Source: Deroplatys truncata (lineage: Eukaryota > Arthropoda > Insecta > Mantodea > Mantidae). Taken from it: a stretch of DNA of 64,000 nt. The notes under the pieces were generated by a model. It was not told where the DNA came from, did not search any database, and saw only the letters and a list, made by a program, of their open reading frames with translations. Made by a program: the position numbers and the translations under genes. Where the stretch lies: contig CM060990.1 of assembly GCA_030765065.1 (NCBI GenBank), forward strand, positions 417,455,198 to 417,519,197. The letters run 5' to 3'. Below, in pieces: positions 32,851-44,160 of this stretch (its first letter is position 1; every line of letters begins with the position of its first letter).

Positions 32851-34720
32851 ATGAGGCGATTAATCGATGTAACTTGTCTACTCGCAAAGTTAGAGCTACC
32901 TTTCAGAGGCCACAACGAGCATAATGAATCCCTTAATCGGAAAAACTATATTGACTTCTTGTACATGCTATCCAAATATGACATCCAATTAGATACACAC
33001 CTACAAAGGGCTAAAGTTTTCAAAGGAACGTCAAATCGAATTCAAAATGTTGAAAATGTTAGTGATGTAATGCTAGACATAATAAGAAAAGAAGTAACAT
33101 TTGCACCTTCTGTTGCTTTGATGATGGACGAAACGACGGATATTGCAAAATTATTTCGGCTTCGAAATGTAATTCGTTACGTAAACGAGGATGAAATTCA
33201 TGAGAGATTTTTAGGCTTCACTGATGTCAACAACAATCGCTCTGAAGTTCCTTTAAGTGACCACATATATAGGGTGAACCATTTAAGTTCAGACGTACAA
33301 TATCTGCAAAACTAAGCGTTCTAGAAAGAAATGACTTTAATATAAGTTGTTTGATATTATGGGGGAAAGTAAATGTCTTTAGTCGTGTTTTGTTTGGAGG
33401 ACATTATGATGGTCATTTTAGCGTCAATTTAATATTTTTAAATGGGAAACTACAATCAGGATCAATTTAAATTGGCCCTAAAATGACCATTACAACATAC
33501 TGCAAATAAAGCACGACTAATGGCATTTACTTTCCCCCATAATATCAAGCAACTTTTATTCAAGACATTTCTTTCTACAATGCTTAGTTTTGGAGATATT
33601 GTACAGTCTCAACATAAATGATCCACTCTGTATAAAATCCTTACAGACCTGCAGTGTGAAGCTCAGAATAAGCTTGTAGCTCAAGGATATGAAGCAGCTG
33701 CAACATCTTCTGGTCATTTAAATGGGTTGCAAGCGCTAGTGTAGAAAAGATTTCCCAATGCAGTATTCGTCCACTGTTATGCCCATCGATTAAACCCAGT
33801 TTCATCGTATGCATTGAATGCATCGGAAATCAAGAAGAGCTTTCCATCGATTTCAGTTTCGCGTTGGAATTACAACTCTAGGATTGTGAACATGGTGCAT
33901 GAAAATAAGACAGAACTGATGTTATTTTTTGAGCATACTGTTGATGACCCAGACTCCTGGGATAGTGACGCTTTTATTTGTGCCAGATGATATTTAGCAG
34001 CAATTAAGTATTTCAACTTTTCTTTTCTGTTGGAAATTTGCAGTTATATTTTTGGCCTCACTGATATATTATTCAGTATTCTACAGACAAAGACTTTTGC
34101 ATTGCAAAAGTAAAACAGACCATTTCTTTCATTCAAGAATCTGGAAAGGATTTTGATATGATGCAATACTAGAAGAAAGTAACATGAATGAGAATGAAGT
34201 TAGAAAGTTACGTCGGGATGGTGAATTGGAGGATCCCAGAATGAAATATTTGTGTCCTTACAACGAAGTAATTGACACAATAGTTAGCCAAATGGAAAAA
34301 CCGATATCGTGATTTAGAAACAACTGAAATTTATTCAGCTACTTGATTCGAAAAGGTTTGAATCTCTTAAAACCAGATTTCCGAAACGTTATTTACATCT
34401 CTTAAATCAGTCTATAAAATTCGCTTAAATTAGAAAACTTGCGAAGTGAATTAGTGACTGTTTATAGGTTTTCGGACGTTTCAGGTAGGACAGTGACTAA
34501 GATTGCAAAGTTTTTTCAAGACACTGAGTTAGGAGAAGCAGCATTTCCAGAAGTTTATAAGTTATGCTGCCTCATAACTATAATTCCAGTGAGCACAGCT
34601 ACAGTAGAAAGTGCGTTTTCCTGTTGAAAAAGCGTAAAGAGTACGTAGGAATACAGTGCGAAGACAGGCTTTCCCAACCTTCATTATTATCAATCTAAAA
34701 GGCTCTATTGCACAAAATTC
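32851..34720 (+). pseudogene. hAT transposase pseudogene
   Basis: Segment 32,851-33,265 reads LAKLELPFRGHNEH, NYIDFLYMLSKYD, FKGTSNRIQNV, LMMDETTDIAK and ERFLGFTDV, matching the DUF4371-type N-terminal core of hAT transposases, with the first catalytic Asp in MMDETTD. After the MITE, 33,635-33,960 gives CEAQNKLVAQGYEAAA, FVHCYAHRLN and SRWNYNSRIV. Segment 34,439-34,680 gives the dimerisation region (IIPVSTATVESAFSC). There are several stops: in the 33,740 segment, near 33,988, near 34,110 and after AFSC. The N-terminal zinc finger region (32,380-32,850) is unreadable. Confidence 0.8.
33270..33630. mobile_element. Fold-back MITE inside the hAT gene
   Basis: The 361-bp element is almost entirely two arms of an inverted repeat. 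GAAAGAAATGACTTTAATAT and TGATATTATGGGGGAAAGTA on the left pair with matching sequence near 33,530-33,580. The outer ends are TAGGGTGAACC and, reversed, CAGAGTGGATC, flanked by TA. Removing it with one TA restores the local hAT frame (DHIYKILTD), which fixes the insertion site. Ends of this type suggest mobilisation by a mariner-class transposase. Confidence 0.88.
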
Positions 34721-34953
34721 TAAGTCAACTTCATTTTATGGTCATAGAAGCATTTGCTGAAAAGAACAGAGGAGGATTCCGTTAGTGTACAGATAAAAAT
34801 GAAGGAGGTAAGTCTTATTTTCGTTCTAATACGTATTACCTACAATAACATATTTTTTATACTTTTCCCCTGTGTATACTCCTTAAGCAGTGTCGTGGTA
34901 GCTCCATTATCGTTGGTCCCCCCTGAAAATATCCTGCACGCTACTGATTTAGA

Positions 34954-35349
34954 GTTATTTCCAGATTTAATCACGCTATAACACCAGAAATTTTCAGTCC
35001 CTGATTAATCTCCTTAATTTCGATGGAATACTCATTTTTCCTCGCGGCCTGCGTCATCATTAACAGTCTTAGTCGATTCACTAAGTCGTTAGCAAGCATA
35101 GGAGTTTTTATTAAGTAAACGGAGAAATCGTTTGACAGCACGAAGTACAGGTGACGTTAGGTACTGTGACACACACTGTCCTCCCCAACACAACACACAG
35201 TTTCGTTGCGACTGTTTCATTTGTTCGATGCATATATAGACCAGTGGAGAAATGTGGCAATATGTCTAAAGTAAAGAAGAGTTCATACATTAAAACGGGA
35301 CGCTTATTGGGCTTATTCTGCCTTGTATAACCTGCGCCCGGATCATAGC
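34954..35349. other. Non-coding stretch between the hAT element and arm B
   Basis: No supported gene. Matching to arm A begins at about 35,350. Confidence 0.4.
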
Positions 35350-37746
35350 TATCCAGCACTGAAATGAATTTATGCTCTTTTTTCGAATGAATATTTCCTA
35401 TGTATGTTCGAATTTTTTTCAGCTAAATCTGAACAAGTCCATTAAGAAGAAATACTTGTGCTTAAAATAAACCATTCAATATAAATCAGCGCTTGTATGT
35501 TGAACATTCCTCTCCTGTGTTTGTTTCCTATAGAAGAAGAAGAAAGTGAACCCGCCATATTTTTTTTGAAGCGTGGAAATGATAAGTCATAAATTTGTGG
35601 TTAAAATAAATAACTTTGATATATTTCCGGCAAGTAGGAAGTATTTGTATAAATTGCCTGTAGAAGAGAGAGTAGAGAAGGTAATGCAAATTTGTTACGC
35701 TAGTTTGCTTTACCCGTTCTGTAAGTTTTTCCATTAGGTATGTAAAGGATAATTAATTTAACTGTCATTATGTAAACTGCTATCTCGTTTCTCATAGCAA
35801 AGAGTAGCTTCGTGTAGGTTGCAGAAGAGTGGTTAGAGAAACTCATGTGAATGTGTTACGTTAATTTGCTTTAAATAAATATTTATTTTTCTTTATTCTT
35901 AGAGAGCTTGAAAATTATTTTGGTCATTTCAGGTAATACGAGACATTAGAACTTTTATAAGAACTGACGGGTTTCTCGTTTCTTTAGGTTTTATTCTTTT
36001 AAGGAATGCTCATTAGTAATCTACTAGCTGTGATATCATTAACGCTGTGTTTACATGTATTGCCTAAGTTAAAGTATATAATTATCAGATCATGTTTTTC
36101 TAGAGAAAATGTCTGTTGTTATACATATATTGTTGTTGTACACACACATTATATATATGCTACCTGCATTAGAAATTCAATTTCAGCGTGATATTTTCTC
36201 CAGATCAAACAAAGATGCACAAGTTAAAAATACAATTGCTAAATGCCAGTTTCGTTTTTAACTGTAACAGCAATTTTCCTTTTACTTCAGATATAAAATA
36301 ATGTAAGTTAAATATGTGTGGAAAGATCAAGTGTAAAAGCATGTTTATCTTATTGTATACTGTATAATATTTAGGAATTGTACAGATATAGGTCATTTTC
36401 GGTATCGAAAGAAAAACGCTGAGTTGAATTTATAAGAGAAAAGACCTGTATATACCTCATTTTTAGTTTTTTCTTTGAACATGCTAGCCATATTATTTAT
36501 TCCTTGCTCATTCGCTAAAGGATTTGATTTTTCGTTAGTTGAATAAGATAAAGCCCCATTTTAGAAATTTCTGGAAATTCTTCTTTGCGCTTAGTCCGCC
36601 GTCATGTCATTTCCAAAATTTGCTGCCCATGTTTACTGAATGTGGGGGTTTTTAGCTGTGAAAGAATGAAACATATTTCAATCCATTTCATTGTAAAATC
36701 CTGGATGCAAAGAATTTTTGTACGAATATACACACGCGGGCTCTGGAATATATTCGCACACTAGCATTCTGAAAAGAATGTATTTTTGTGTGTAAAGTTA
36801 AAGTGACCCCAGACTATTTCTCTGTGAATGGCATATAAGTGGTGACCTTCCGATATCATAACTGAAAGGCAAGCACTACCGCATGTTCATGATCCTATTG
36901 TATTTGACTCTCTAAATTATGCTATGAAATAAATATATTTCCAGTCTTTTAACTGCATATTGTTAAGAAAGTGAGACACGTACAACACGCGTGGTTTCTC
37001 TTTCTCTCTCTTCGCTATTTCATACCATATACTCTCATTGAAGCAATGAAGGCATATCATATTTATAGCCCGGTTTGTTAACTTTTTATTGAAGAGCCTA
37101 CTTACCATTAGTTTCAAAATCTTTCCTTTGCTGATTTTCGCGATTTACAGTAATTTGTGATACAGCTAAAGAGTATGTTGAGTGTAACATTCATTTTTCT
37201 TTAACTTATGTGGCAAAAGGTGTTAAGAATGTCAAAGTAACCTAGAAGGATGCAGGTGTGTTTCATGACACAAACACACACACAGGAATTTGGTGGAATG
37301 GGGTGCTGTTAGGTCCTATTGTGATTATTATATAAGCAGGTGACAATGGAATGTCAATGGCAGGCTAGAGGAATGCACACGTGTTTCATTACGCTCACAA
37401 GGGAATTTGGTGGAATGGGGTGATTTCTTTGAAAATAGTATGGAATGTGCGTTTCCCGAGAAAAATGTGGAATTCTTGCAATGTGCTCGAAGCATGTAGG
37501 TATGTTTCATGACACACACACGTATTTCGTGGAATGGGGTGATTTCTTTGAGAATGGAATGGAATGCACTCTTCCCAAGAGAATGTTCACAGCTGACCAA
37601 AGATCCGCAGGGGGTCTCAAACACCTGGAAAACCATGAATAGAAGCTCTCAGCCATTGTCATGTGAACAGAGATGATTAATAACGGCCATCATTTGTCGG
37701 TGACAGGTGGGGAAAAGGGGTTAAAATTTAAAATTTTTAAATTTAA

Positions 37747-38035
37747 GTTTTATTTATGGACGTTTCCTTAACTGCCGTGGTCCTTAGCGTCCCATTCTAT
37801 ATTGGGCGTGAAAGATTGGTAATTTTACCCAGAGGCTTCTTCATCAGGCTTGAGCTTCTTTAACGTGCCGGAAATCTAAGACACGGGCCACCGTTTTTAC
37901 TTCCCTTCCGAAGGAAGCCATGCTAAGGATTTTTACGCCCGAAAAAATCCATCAACCTCCGCCGAGTTTGAACCCGCGACCTCGGAAACTAGAGGCATGG
38001 TAACCACTACCATGGTAACCACTACATAACGGAAG
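37747..38035 (-). mobile_element. tRNA-derived SINE, family 1, copy 5
   Basis: A minus-strand copy with the usual blocks (ATATTGGGCGTGAAAGATTG, CTTCCCTTCCGAAGGAAGCC, AACCCGCGACCTCGGAAACT on the plus strand). The head has a 16-bp internal duplication, CATGGTAACCACTACC repeated twice near 37,996-38,026. It occupies the same site as copy 1 in arm A. Confidence 0.85.
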
Positions 38036-39369
38036 ATGACGGGGGGGCAGGAAGGGGTGATATATTGACGGAACACCTGGCAAAACCATGAATAAAAGCT
38101 GTCAGACATTGTCTAGTGAAAAAAGCAGATTAATTAGGGTCAGCTTTTGTCTGTAACAGATAAAGGAGGGGCGGAAGGTGGTGGTAAATGATTTACGGCA
38201 CATTCCTGCATACATAACCATACATTTGTATTAATAGGTGCGTTGGATGTGCCATTTTATACTACTATGCTGCTTAATGTATAGAACTGTACCGCTACCA
38301 TAACCATTCAAATCTAATACTACCAGCAAGTATGCTTCATTGCGTTTAATAGTGCTTTTATCGCGTTATCTGACACGATTTATATCATTCACGAAAGTAC
38401 ACATTACTAATTGAATAATACTTTTTTCTTTTTATTCACATAAATTATACAGAAAACTCAGGAAAAATACCGGAGAATGTTTATTTTGAAGATATAATTC
38501 CACGAGTTTACACTTAGGTGGTCTGAAATCGCAGCACACGAAAATGTTGTCAAACATATCAAATTGTTAAGCTCCAGGTTAACAAACCTACGGCTACCTA
38601 ATATTCATATACGATGCACTCCGTTTAAGCGATAATCAGCAGTTAAGATTAGTAAATTAACCTGGTCTGTAAACTGGAGATCGTAATAGAAGCCCTGAGA
38701 AAGGTAAGAAATTATTACCGATTGACTGATAGTCGCCCTAACTTTGGGTTGGAGTAGGGAAGGACCACGCTGCTCCACTAATACACATCGACGATCGAAT
38801 AATTCTGCAAACATCTGATACAGTATTACTATAATAATGATCAAAGACGTTTTTATTTCTCCGCTTTCACATTTATCCTTAATCACATTCACAGCTTTGT
38901 CATCTTATGAAAATCCCTCACTGTGGTGATATGCAAATTGTGTTAGTGGATTGAATATGGAGTACCTATGCTTCGAGATCGAAGAAACATAACACCACCA
39001 ATGCATTCCCATTAAAGTTCTATCCTGAAATTATGAATCAAATGCCCCGTATCTTCAATTTATAACATTTTCTTAAAGTTCAGATTAATTTAATTGGGAT
39101 AGCTACTTATTTTTTGGTTATGTCAACTAAGCCAGCAAATATATAGTAATCAGAACGGGAATTCTCAATACTATACGAAATAAGCCTACGGCACATAATA
39201 AAACAACAATAATTATAATAGTTATTTGTTTGTTAACGACGCTGTCAAATGGCAGGATCATATTACCGCAACCGATGTGCCGGAATTTCGTCCTGCATCA
39301 AAAGTTTAGCAAACTCGTAAATAAATATTCAAAATAAAAGAAAGGCAAATAGTTTTCAAGGGATGACCA

Positions 39370-40020
39370 ACTGCTTTCCTATGACACGCTAGAAAACTGG
39401 TCCTTGTTATTTCATTGTGAATAACGCCTGATTAACGATTAAAATTAAAACTTTCGGGAATCTTTTCAAGTGGTGGCCAGACTAGTTTTCAAATATCCGC
39501 ACGAAAATGTGGTCATCACAATTTAACTATCTATACCTCAATAACACACAAAAATAACAAACGGAAACTTTTTCTAAAGGTTAACCAGGCTGGCATTCTC
39601 TTAATGGACGTAAAAAGGTCCCTGATAACCCCATGATCTGAATAAGAAATAAAAAAGCTGGGCAATTTTCTTTTCAGGTGCTATCAAGCCAGGTTTTATA
39701 TGAAAGACATTAAAATAATGTTGCTCATAAGTCGAACCAAAGCTTGAATAAACAATAAGAATAGCCGAGGAAATTATTTTCAAACAGCGTCAGCCTGGTT
39801 CTCAATCACAAACAAGAAAAGTATTTATCATAAGCCAGACCAAACAATAATTAGAAAATAAAAATAGCAGTTGGTGAAAACAATTGAAAAAGATAACCAG
39901 CGAGGACGTTGTCTATTAAACACAGGAAAAGTGTTTCTGATAAATCCAACCTCAGAATATCAAATAATTATAAATATCTGCTATATATTTCCACGGGGTG
40001 ACTTTTTTTAGTGTCACTTG
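39370..40020. repeat. Degenerate tandem array of the 106-bp type, arm B
   Basis: Reverse-complement counterpart of part of the array at 16,900-18,150; for example CAAGTGGTGGCCAGACTAGT and GGTTAACCAGGCTGGCATTC recur at about 110-bp spacing. Confidence 0.7.
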
Positions 40021-40350
40021 TTTGCTACTTGGTTATACAATACCTGTCATTTATGGTTCATAGAGAAAGCCATAGTTCACTTAATAAAGGGAATCCTTTA
40101 TGAGAAATCATCTACGGTCAGAGAATGTTTTCAAAGACACCTCTAATTACATACAATATGATTTACTTCAGGATGTGACGCTTGGTATTCAGGAACGTAT
40201 TCAAGGAGAAATTGAATATGAGTCATTCCACGTCAACTATTTTTAACAATTGACCGCCATGAGTTTGATTTTTTAAACTTCTCTATACGCTTTCTTATGA
40301 CAAAGGGTATGTGTGCATTTTAAAATACTATTTAACAGTTATATTATGCC
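40021..40350. other. Unique AT-rich flank
   Basis: No gene and no match to arm A. It marks the outer edge of arm B. Confidence 0.4.
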
Positions 40351-40361
40351 TGTTACTAAGT

Positions 40362-40636
40362 GTCATTCTCCGTGGTCTAAGGGTACTATGATAGCCTCTG
40401 GTTCCCGAGGTCGCGGGTTCAAACCGGCGGAAGGCGATGGATTTTTCGCATAGCTTCCTTCGGAAGGTAAGTAATGCTGGTGGTCCCATGTCGTAGATTT
40501 ATGGCACGTAAAACAACTTCAAGCCTGATAAACAGGCCTCTGAGCAAAACTTCTGGTATTTCACGCCCAATATAGAATGGGACTCTAAGAACCATAGCAG
40601 TTAAAGAGCCTCCATAAATAAAAACTCAATTCTATT
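40362..40636 (+). mobile_element. tRNA-derived SINE, family 1, copy 6
   Basis: Head CATTCTCCGTGGTCTAAGGG, CCCGAGGTCGCGGGTTCAAA. About 20 bases of the body are missing between GGATTTTTCG and CATAGCTTCC. An 11-bp target duplication flanks it: TGTTACTAAGT at 40,351-40,361 and TGTTACCAAGT at 40,637-40,647. Confidence 0.88.
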
Positions 40637-40647
40637 TGTTACCAAGT

Positions 40648-41201
40648 AACGAATTTTCATAAATAGCGTCCTCCTCGATATGTTTAAATACGGATAGTTT
40701 CTGTCTGTTTATTGTTAGAGACTTTGTAAATATATCATTTTAAAACCGCAGAAAATGCTTTCCTCGCATAATATATAGATAATTTTAAAAATAATAGATG
40801 TAGTTTCAGCAAACGGCTTTTAGTTTTAGAATTTAAATTGAAAAAAGTCACCTTTCTTGCTGCATGCTTTTTATAACAGCGTGTTTAATATCACGAGGCC
40901 GTGATTTCTGATTCGTTTCCAATTAAATTATTTACCTAATCGTGTGGCTCAGTGAACTCGACCCCGGGGCTGATGGACATCCGGAGCGCCGCGCTGTCGA
41001 GTCGAACTGGGCTCCACTGTAATTGACAGTGAATGGAAGGAACTGCTGGTTTCAAGGCACAATGCTCTCAGAAAACAATGTGCGAGCCTAAATCACTTCT
41101 AGCATGGTTTCCTAAAACGGAAACCTTCTTTCCTTCAATTTAAAACAAGTGAAGTTTCACTACAGTTTCACGTATTAATAATGGTACGAATCAATGTAGC
41201 T
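40648..41201. other. AT-rich stretch with one GC-rich insert
   Basis: No gene. Bases about 40,940-41,040 (GTGTGGCTCAGTGAACTCGA, CCGGAGCGCCGCGCTGTCGA) are GC-rich and repeat-like, perhaps a fragment of another interspersed repeat. Confidence 0.4.
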
Positions 41202-41217
41202 CTAACGCGCCTGTTAT

Positions 41218-41796
41218 CCAGCGGGATGGCTCAGGGGTTAGTCTTTGGCCCGCATTCGGGAGGTCTTTGGCTCGATTCCTATGGCCGAACTTCCTGACCC
41301 ATGGTTTTTTTCGGGTGTTTCCCGGGTCGCCAAGCGAATACTGGGAAGGATCATCACCTCTCCGGATTTCCTGTCCCTCCATTTCATCTCCATTCTCATT
41401 TCACTTCACCTTTCATCTGCTTGGTCTCTTTCAGGTTGCAAGTGTCGGCGGGAAGTCTCGGGGTGTACATGGCAGGGGAAAAGGAAGCTCCAAGGAAACC
41501 TTCGTCCCCGGATTGCGAGCGGTCTGCGGGTCACGAGCACCAGCGAATGTGTAAACTAACAGGTGGAGTGGCGCCAGCTGCACCATCTAGCACCCGAGGA
41601 ATTCATATCTTTAAATGATAGGGACCCTGCTCTTTGCCTGTTGTGCCTCCTGGTTCGACCGCTCTCTGTCTCCTCTCACCTCATCCCTCCCTTCCTCCCT
41701 CCCGGGAATGCAAGGTCAGGGGCCTATGGACCAAAGGATCTGCGTACGTCAATGTGCTAAGTCCCCCTCCCCCTCCACTTCTACTCTTATCCTATC
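41218..41796 (+). mobile_element. Long composite SINE with target duplication
   Basis: It begins with a tRNA-like head (GCGGGATGGCTCAGGGGTTA, CATTCGGGAGGTCTTTGGCT, TCGATTCC), followed by a GACCCATGG and TTTCCCGGGTCGCC body and a second GC-rich block. It ends in a CT-rich TCCTATCC tail. Flanks repeat imperfectly: CTAACGCGCCTGTTAT at 41,202-41,217 and CTAACGCACCTGCTAT at 41,797-41,812 (14 of 16). At about 580 bp it is long for a SINE. The overlapping ORFs within it are not genes. Confidence 0.75.
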
Positions 41797-41812
41797 CTAA
41801 CGCACCTGCTAT

Positions 41813-42185
41813 TCGTTTTGGGTTTTCATACCTTGCCTCCAAAGTATCACTGACTTCTTTATGATGATTAACGGTAAAAAGTTAAATGCAATGTTCGTAA
41901 TAGGGTTATACGCCAAAGTAAATAATTTATGAGGTGTTGTGATGGGATATTGTCCCGACTGGAGATTGAATTTCGCTGCTAGAAGTTTAGGAGTGCCTCA
42001 ATTACATCACAAGGCCCCTTGTCGTTTGAAGTGGCGAGGAAATGCCATACATCGCTAACTCCAAAATCTTCCTCATAAAAACACGTGTTTAAATTTATCT
42101 GTTCTATTGTGTGCTAGCGCCGCACGAAAAGTAAATTACTTTTTCGAGATCTACTATTTCCTTATTTATGGATGTTTGTTAACTG
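41813..42185. other. Non-coding stretch
   Basis: No supported feature. Confidence 0.4.
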
Positions 42186-42340
42186 GTGTTGGAACAAATG
42201 AGCAGCGTACAGCGGCCAAAGAGTTTGAAATGCGACGATCAACAGTACAGCTTGTCTTGCATAAGAGGTTACAGCTATATTCCTACCAGGTGCAGCTGCT
42301 TCAAGAATTAAAGCCTAAGGACAAAAGTAGGTAAATATAG
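42186..42340 (+). pseudogene. mariner transposase fragment
   Basis: The translated stretch RSTVQLVLHKRLQLYSYQVQ followed by LLQELKPKDKSR matches the end of the DNA-binding region and the linker of mariner-class transposases common in insects (pattern STV..VLHKRL.L..Y..QLLQ.L.P.DK.R). No catalytic domain follows; a tandem array begins directly after. A 5' fragment only. Confidence 0.6.
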
Positions 42341-42354
42341 AGAGAGCTGGCACA

Positions 42355-43410
42355 GCTTTTTGCGTTTATATGGGAAAGGATGGGGAAAACGATGGTGGAT
42401 GCGGAGGAAAATGCGTTTATATGGGCGAGATAGGGAATACGAGGACTGACGCTAGGCTAGACAGTGGTAGAAGGAGGGGGAATGCGGTTTATATGAGACA
42501 GATAGGGAATACGTGGAGAGGTGCTAGGCTAGACAGAGGCTGAGGAGTAGATTATGGTTTATATGAGAGGTGTAGGAAAACGAGAAGTATTAAGCTAAGG
42601 AGGTTGAGTATGCGTTTATAAGGAGACGAGAAAACGGAGAGATCCTGTGCTAGAATAGACAGATGTTGAAGGTAGAATGTGTTTTATATAGGTTAGATAG
42701 TAAACCAAGGAGAGATACCCAGCTAGACAGGGGAGGGAGAGGAATACGCTTTATGAGAGGTAGGGGATACGAGGAGAGATGCTAGACTACACAGCGGTTG
42801 AGAGTAGAGTATGCGTTTATATGTATGACAGGTATAGGAACAGGAGGAGAGGTATTAGGCTAAGGAGGTTGAGTATGCGTTTTTAGGGTGAGACGTGAAA
42901 ACGGAGAGATCATCAGCTAGACAGGGGCAGGGGGGAATACGCTTTATGAGAGGTATGGGATACGGGGTAAGATTGCTAGACTAGACAGAGGTTTAGAGTA
43001 GAGAATGCTTTATATGTATGAGAGGTATGGGTCAGGAGGAGAGGTATTAGGCTAAGGAGATTGAGTATGCGTTTATGAGGAGAGACGGGAAAACGAGGGT
43101 AGATCTAGGTTCGGAGAACGTTCAAGGAGTAAAATGCGTTTATATGGGAGAGATGAGGAAAACGAGAGGAGATCCTAAGCAGAGCAAGGTTTCAAGGAGG
43201 GGGAATGCACTTTATATTTAAGAGGTAGGAAATACAAGGAGAAGTACTAGACTAGGCGGAGATCGAGGAGTAGAGTATGGTTTATATGAGAGGTATAGGA
43301 ACAGGAGGAGAGGTGTTAGGCTAGACAGATACTGAAGGAGTAAATTTATGGGTTTATATACAGGAGAGATAGGGAATAGGAGGGGAGATGCTAGACTTTG
43401 AAGGCGACTT
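42355..43410. repeat. Tandem array, about 66-70-bp unit, about 15 copies
   Basis: TGCGTTTATATGGG and variants recur about every 66-70 bp from 42,360 to 43,348, with linked GAGATAGGGAATACGAGG and GCTAGGCTAGACAGAGG words. The strand is purine-rich throughout. It has no coding frame. Confidence 0.85.
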
Positions 43411-43497
43411 TAGACGCGGTCGTCACGGGAAGCTGTTTGTTGTCAATGATGGAACACTAATTCTAGGTAGCTCCAGCACGTAACCCACTCATGCTAA

Positions 43498-44160
43498 AAA
43501 GGTGACCAGTAAAGGGAAAAATGCGACCCATAAAGGGAAAAAGGTGACCAGAAAAGGGAAAAATGTGACCAGGAAAGGGAAAAAGGTGACCAGCAAAGGG
43601 AAAAAGGTGACCAGCAAAGGAAAAAAGGTGACCAGCAAAGGGAAAAAGGTGACCAGCAAAGGGAAAAAGGTGACCAGTAAAGGGAAAAATGTGACCAGCA
43701 AAGGGAAAAAGGTTACCAGTAAAGGAAAAATGTGACCAGCAAAAAGAAAAAGGTGACCAGCAAATGGAAAAAGGTGACCAGTAAAGGGAAAAAGGTGACC
43801 AGCAAAGGGAAAAAAGGTGACCAGCAAAGGGAAAAAGGTGACCAGCGAAGGGAAAAAGGTGACCGGCAAAGGGAAAAAGGTGACCAGTAAAGGGAAAAAG
43901 GTGACCAGCAAAGGGAAAAGGTGACCAGCAAAGGGAAAAAGGTGACCAGCAAAGGAAAAGAGGTGACCATCAAACAGAAAAAGGTGACCAGCTAACAGAA
44001 AAAGGTGACCAGCAAGAGGAAAACGTGACCAGCAAAGGGAAAAAGGTGGCCAGCAAAGGGAAAAAGGTGACCAACAACGGGAAAAATGTGACCAGCAAAG
44101 GGAAAAAGGTGACCAGCAAAGAAAAAAGGTGACCCACTCAGGGAAAAGGGCGGGGGGAAA
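43498..44160. repeat. 21-bp minisatellite, about 31 copies
   Basis: The unit GGTGACCAGCAAAGGGAAAA plus A repeats with point changes. For example, GGTGAC starts at 43,585 and again at 43,606. As 21 is a multiple of three, frames stay open on both strands (VTSKGKK on plus, LVTFFPL on minus), giving ORFs of up to 140 residues that are not genes. Each unit has a GGTGACC site. Confidence 0.92.

Larger units (their letters stand above)
32036..34953 (+). mobile_element. hAT-family transposon, degenerate, approximate ends
   Basis: The coding remnants at 32,851-34,720 define an hAT element. Candidate terminal repeats are GAGTAGCGACATGCGG at about 32,036 and, reversed, CAGTAGCGTGCAGG ending at about 34,953. 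A clean 8-bp target duplication is not seen (ATATAGAG on the left and ATTTAGAG on the right are near candidates), so the ends are tentative. It contains a fold-back MITE. Confidence 0.6.
35350..40020 (-). repeat. Large inverted duplication, arm B
   Basis: This is the reverse-complement counterpart of arm A (17,300-24,830). It keeps the family 1 SINE shared with arm A (37,747-38,035) and the 106-bp-type tandem array (39,370-40,020). It lacks the mariner, the 147-bp array and arm A's second SINE. Bases 38,290-39,370 have no match in arm A. No gene is recognised; ORFs near 37,330-37,640 on both strands are by-products of the short tandem repeats. Confidence 0.85.

Noticed and set aside
37328..37642. 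Paired ORFs on opposite strands
   Set aside because: They fall in short tandem repeats of arm B (a GGAATGGGGTGATTTCTTTG-type unit) and have no recognised domain.
41245..41864. Overlapping plus-strand ORFs of 61-105 residues
   Set aside because: They lie inside the composite SINE in all three frames. None shows a domain, and the insertion has its own target duplication.
43489..43973. Long ORFs on both strands (77 to 140 residues)
   Set aside because: They are produced by the 21-bp minisatellite. The unit is a multiple of three, and the products are pure seven-residue repeats.
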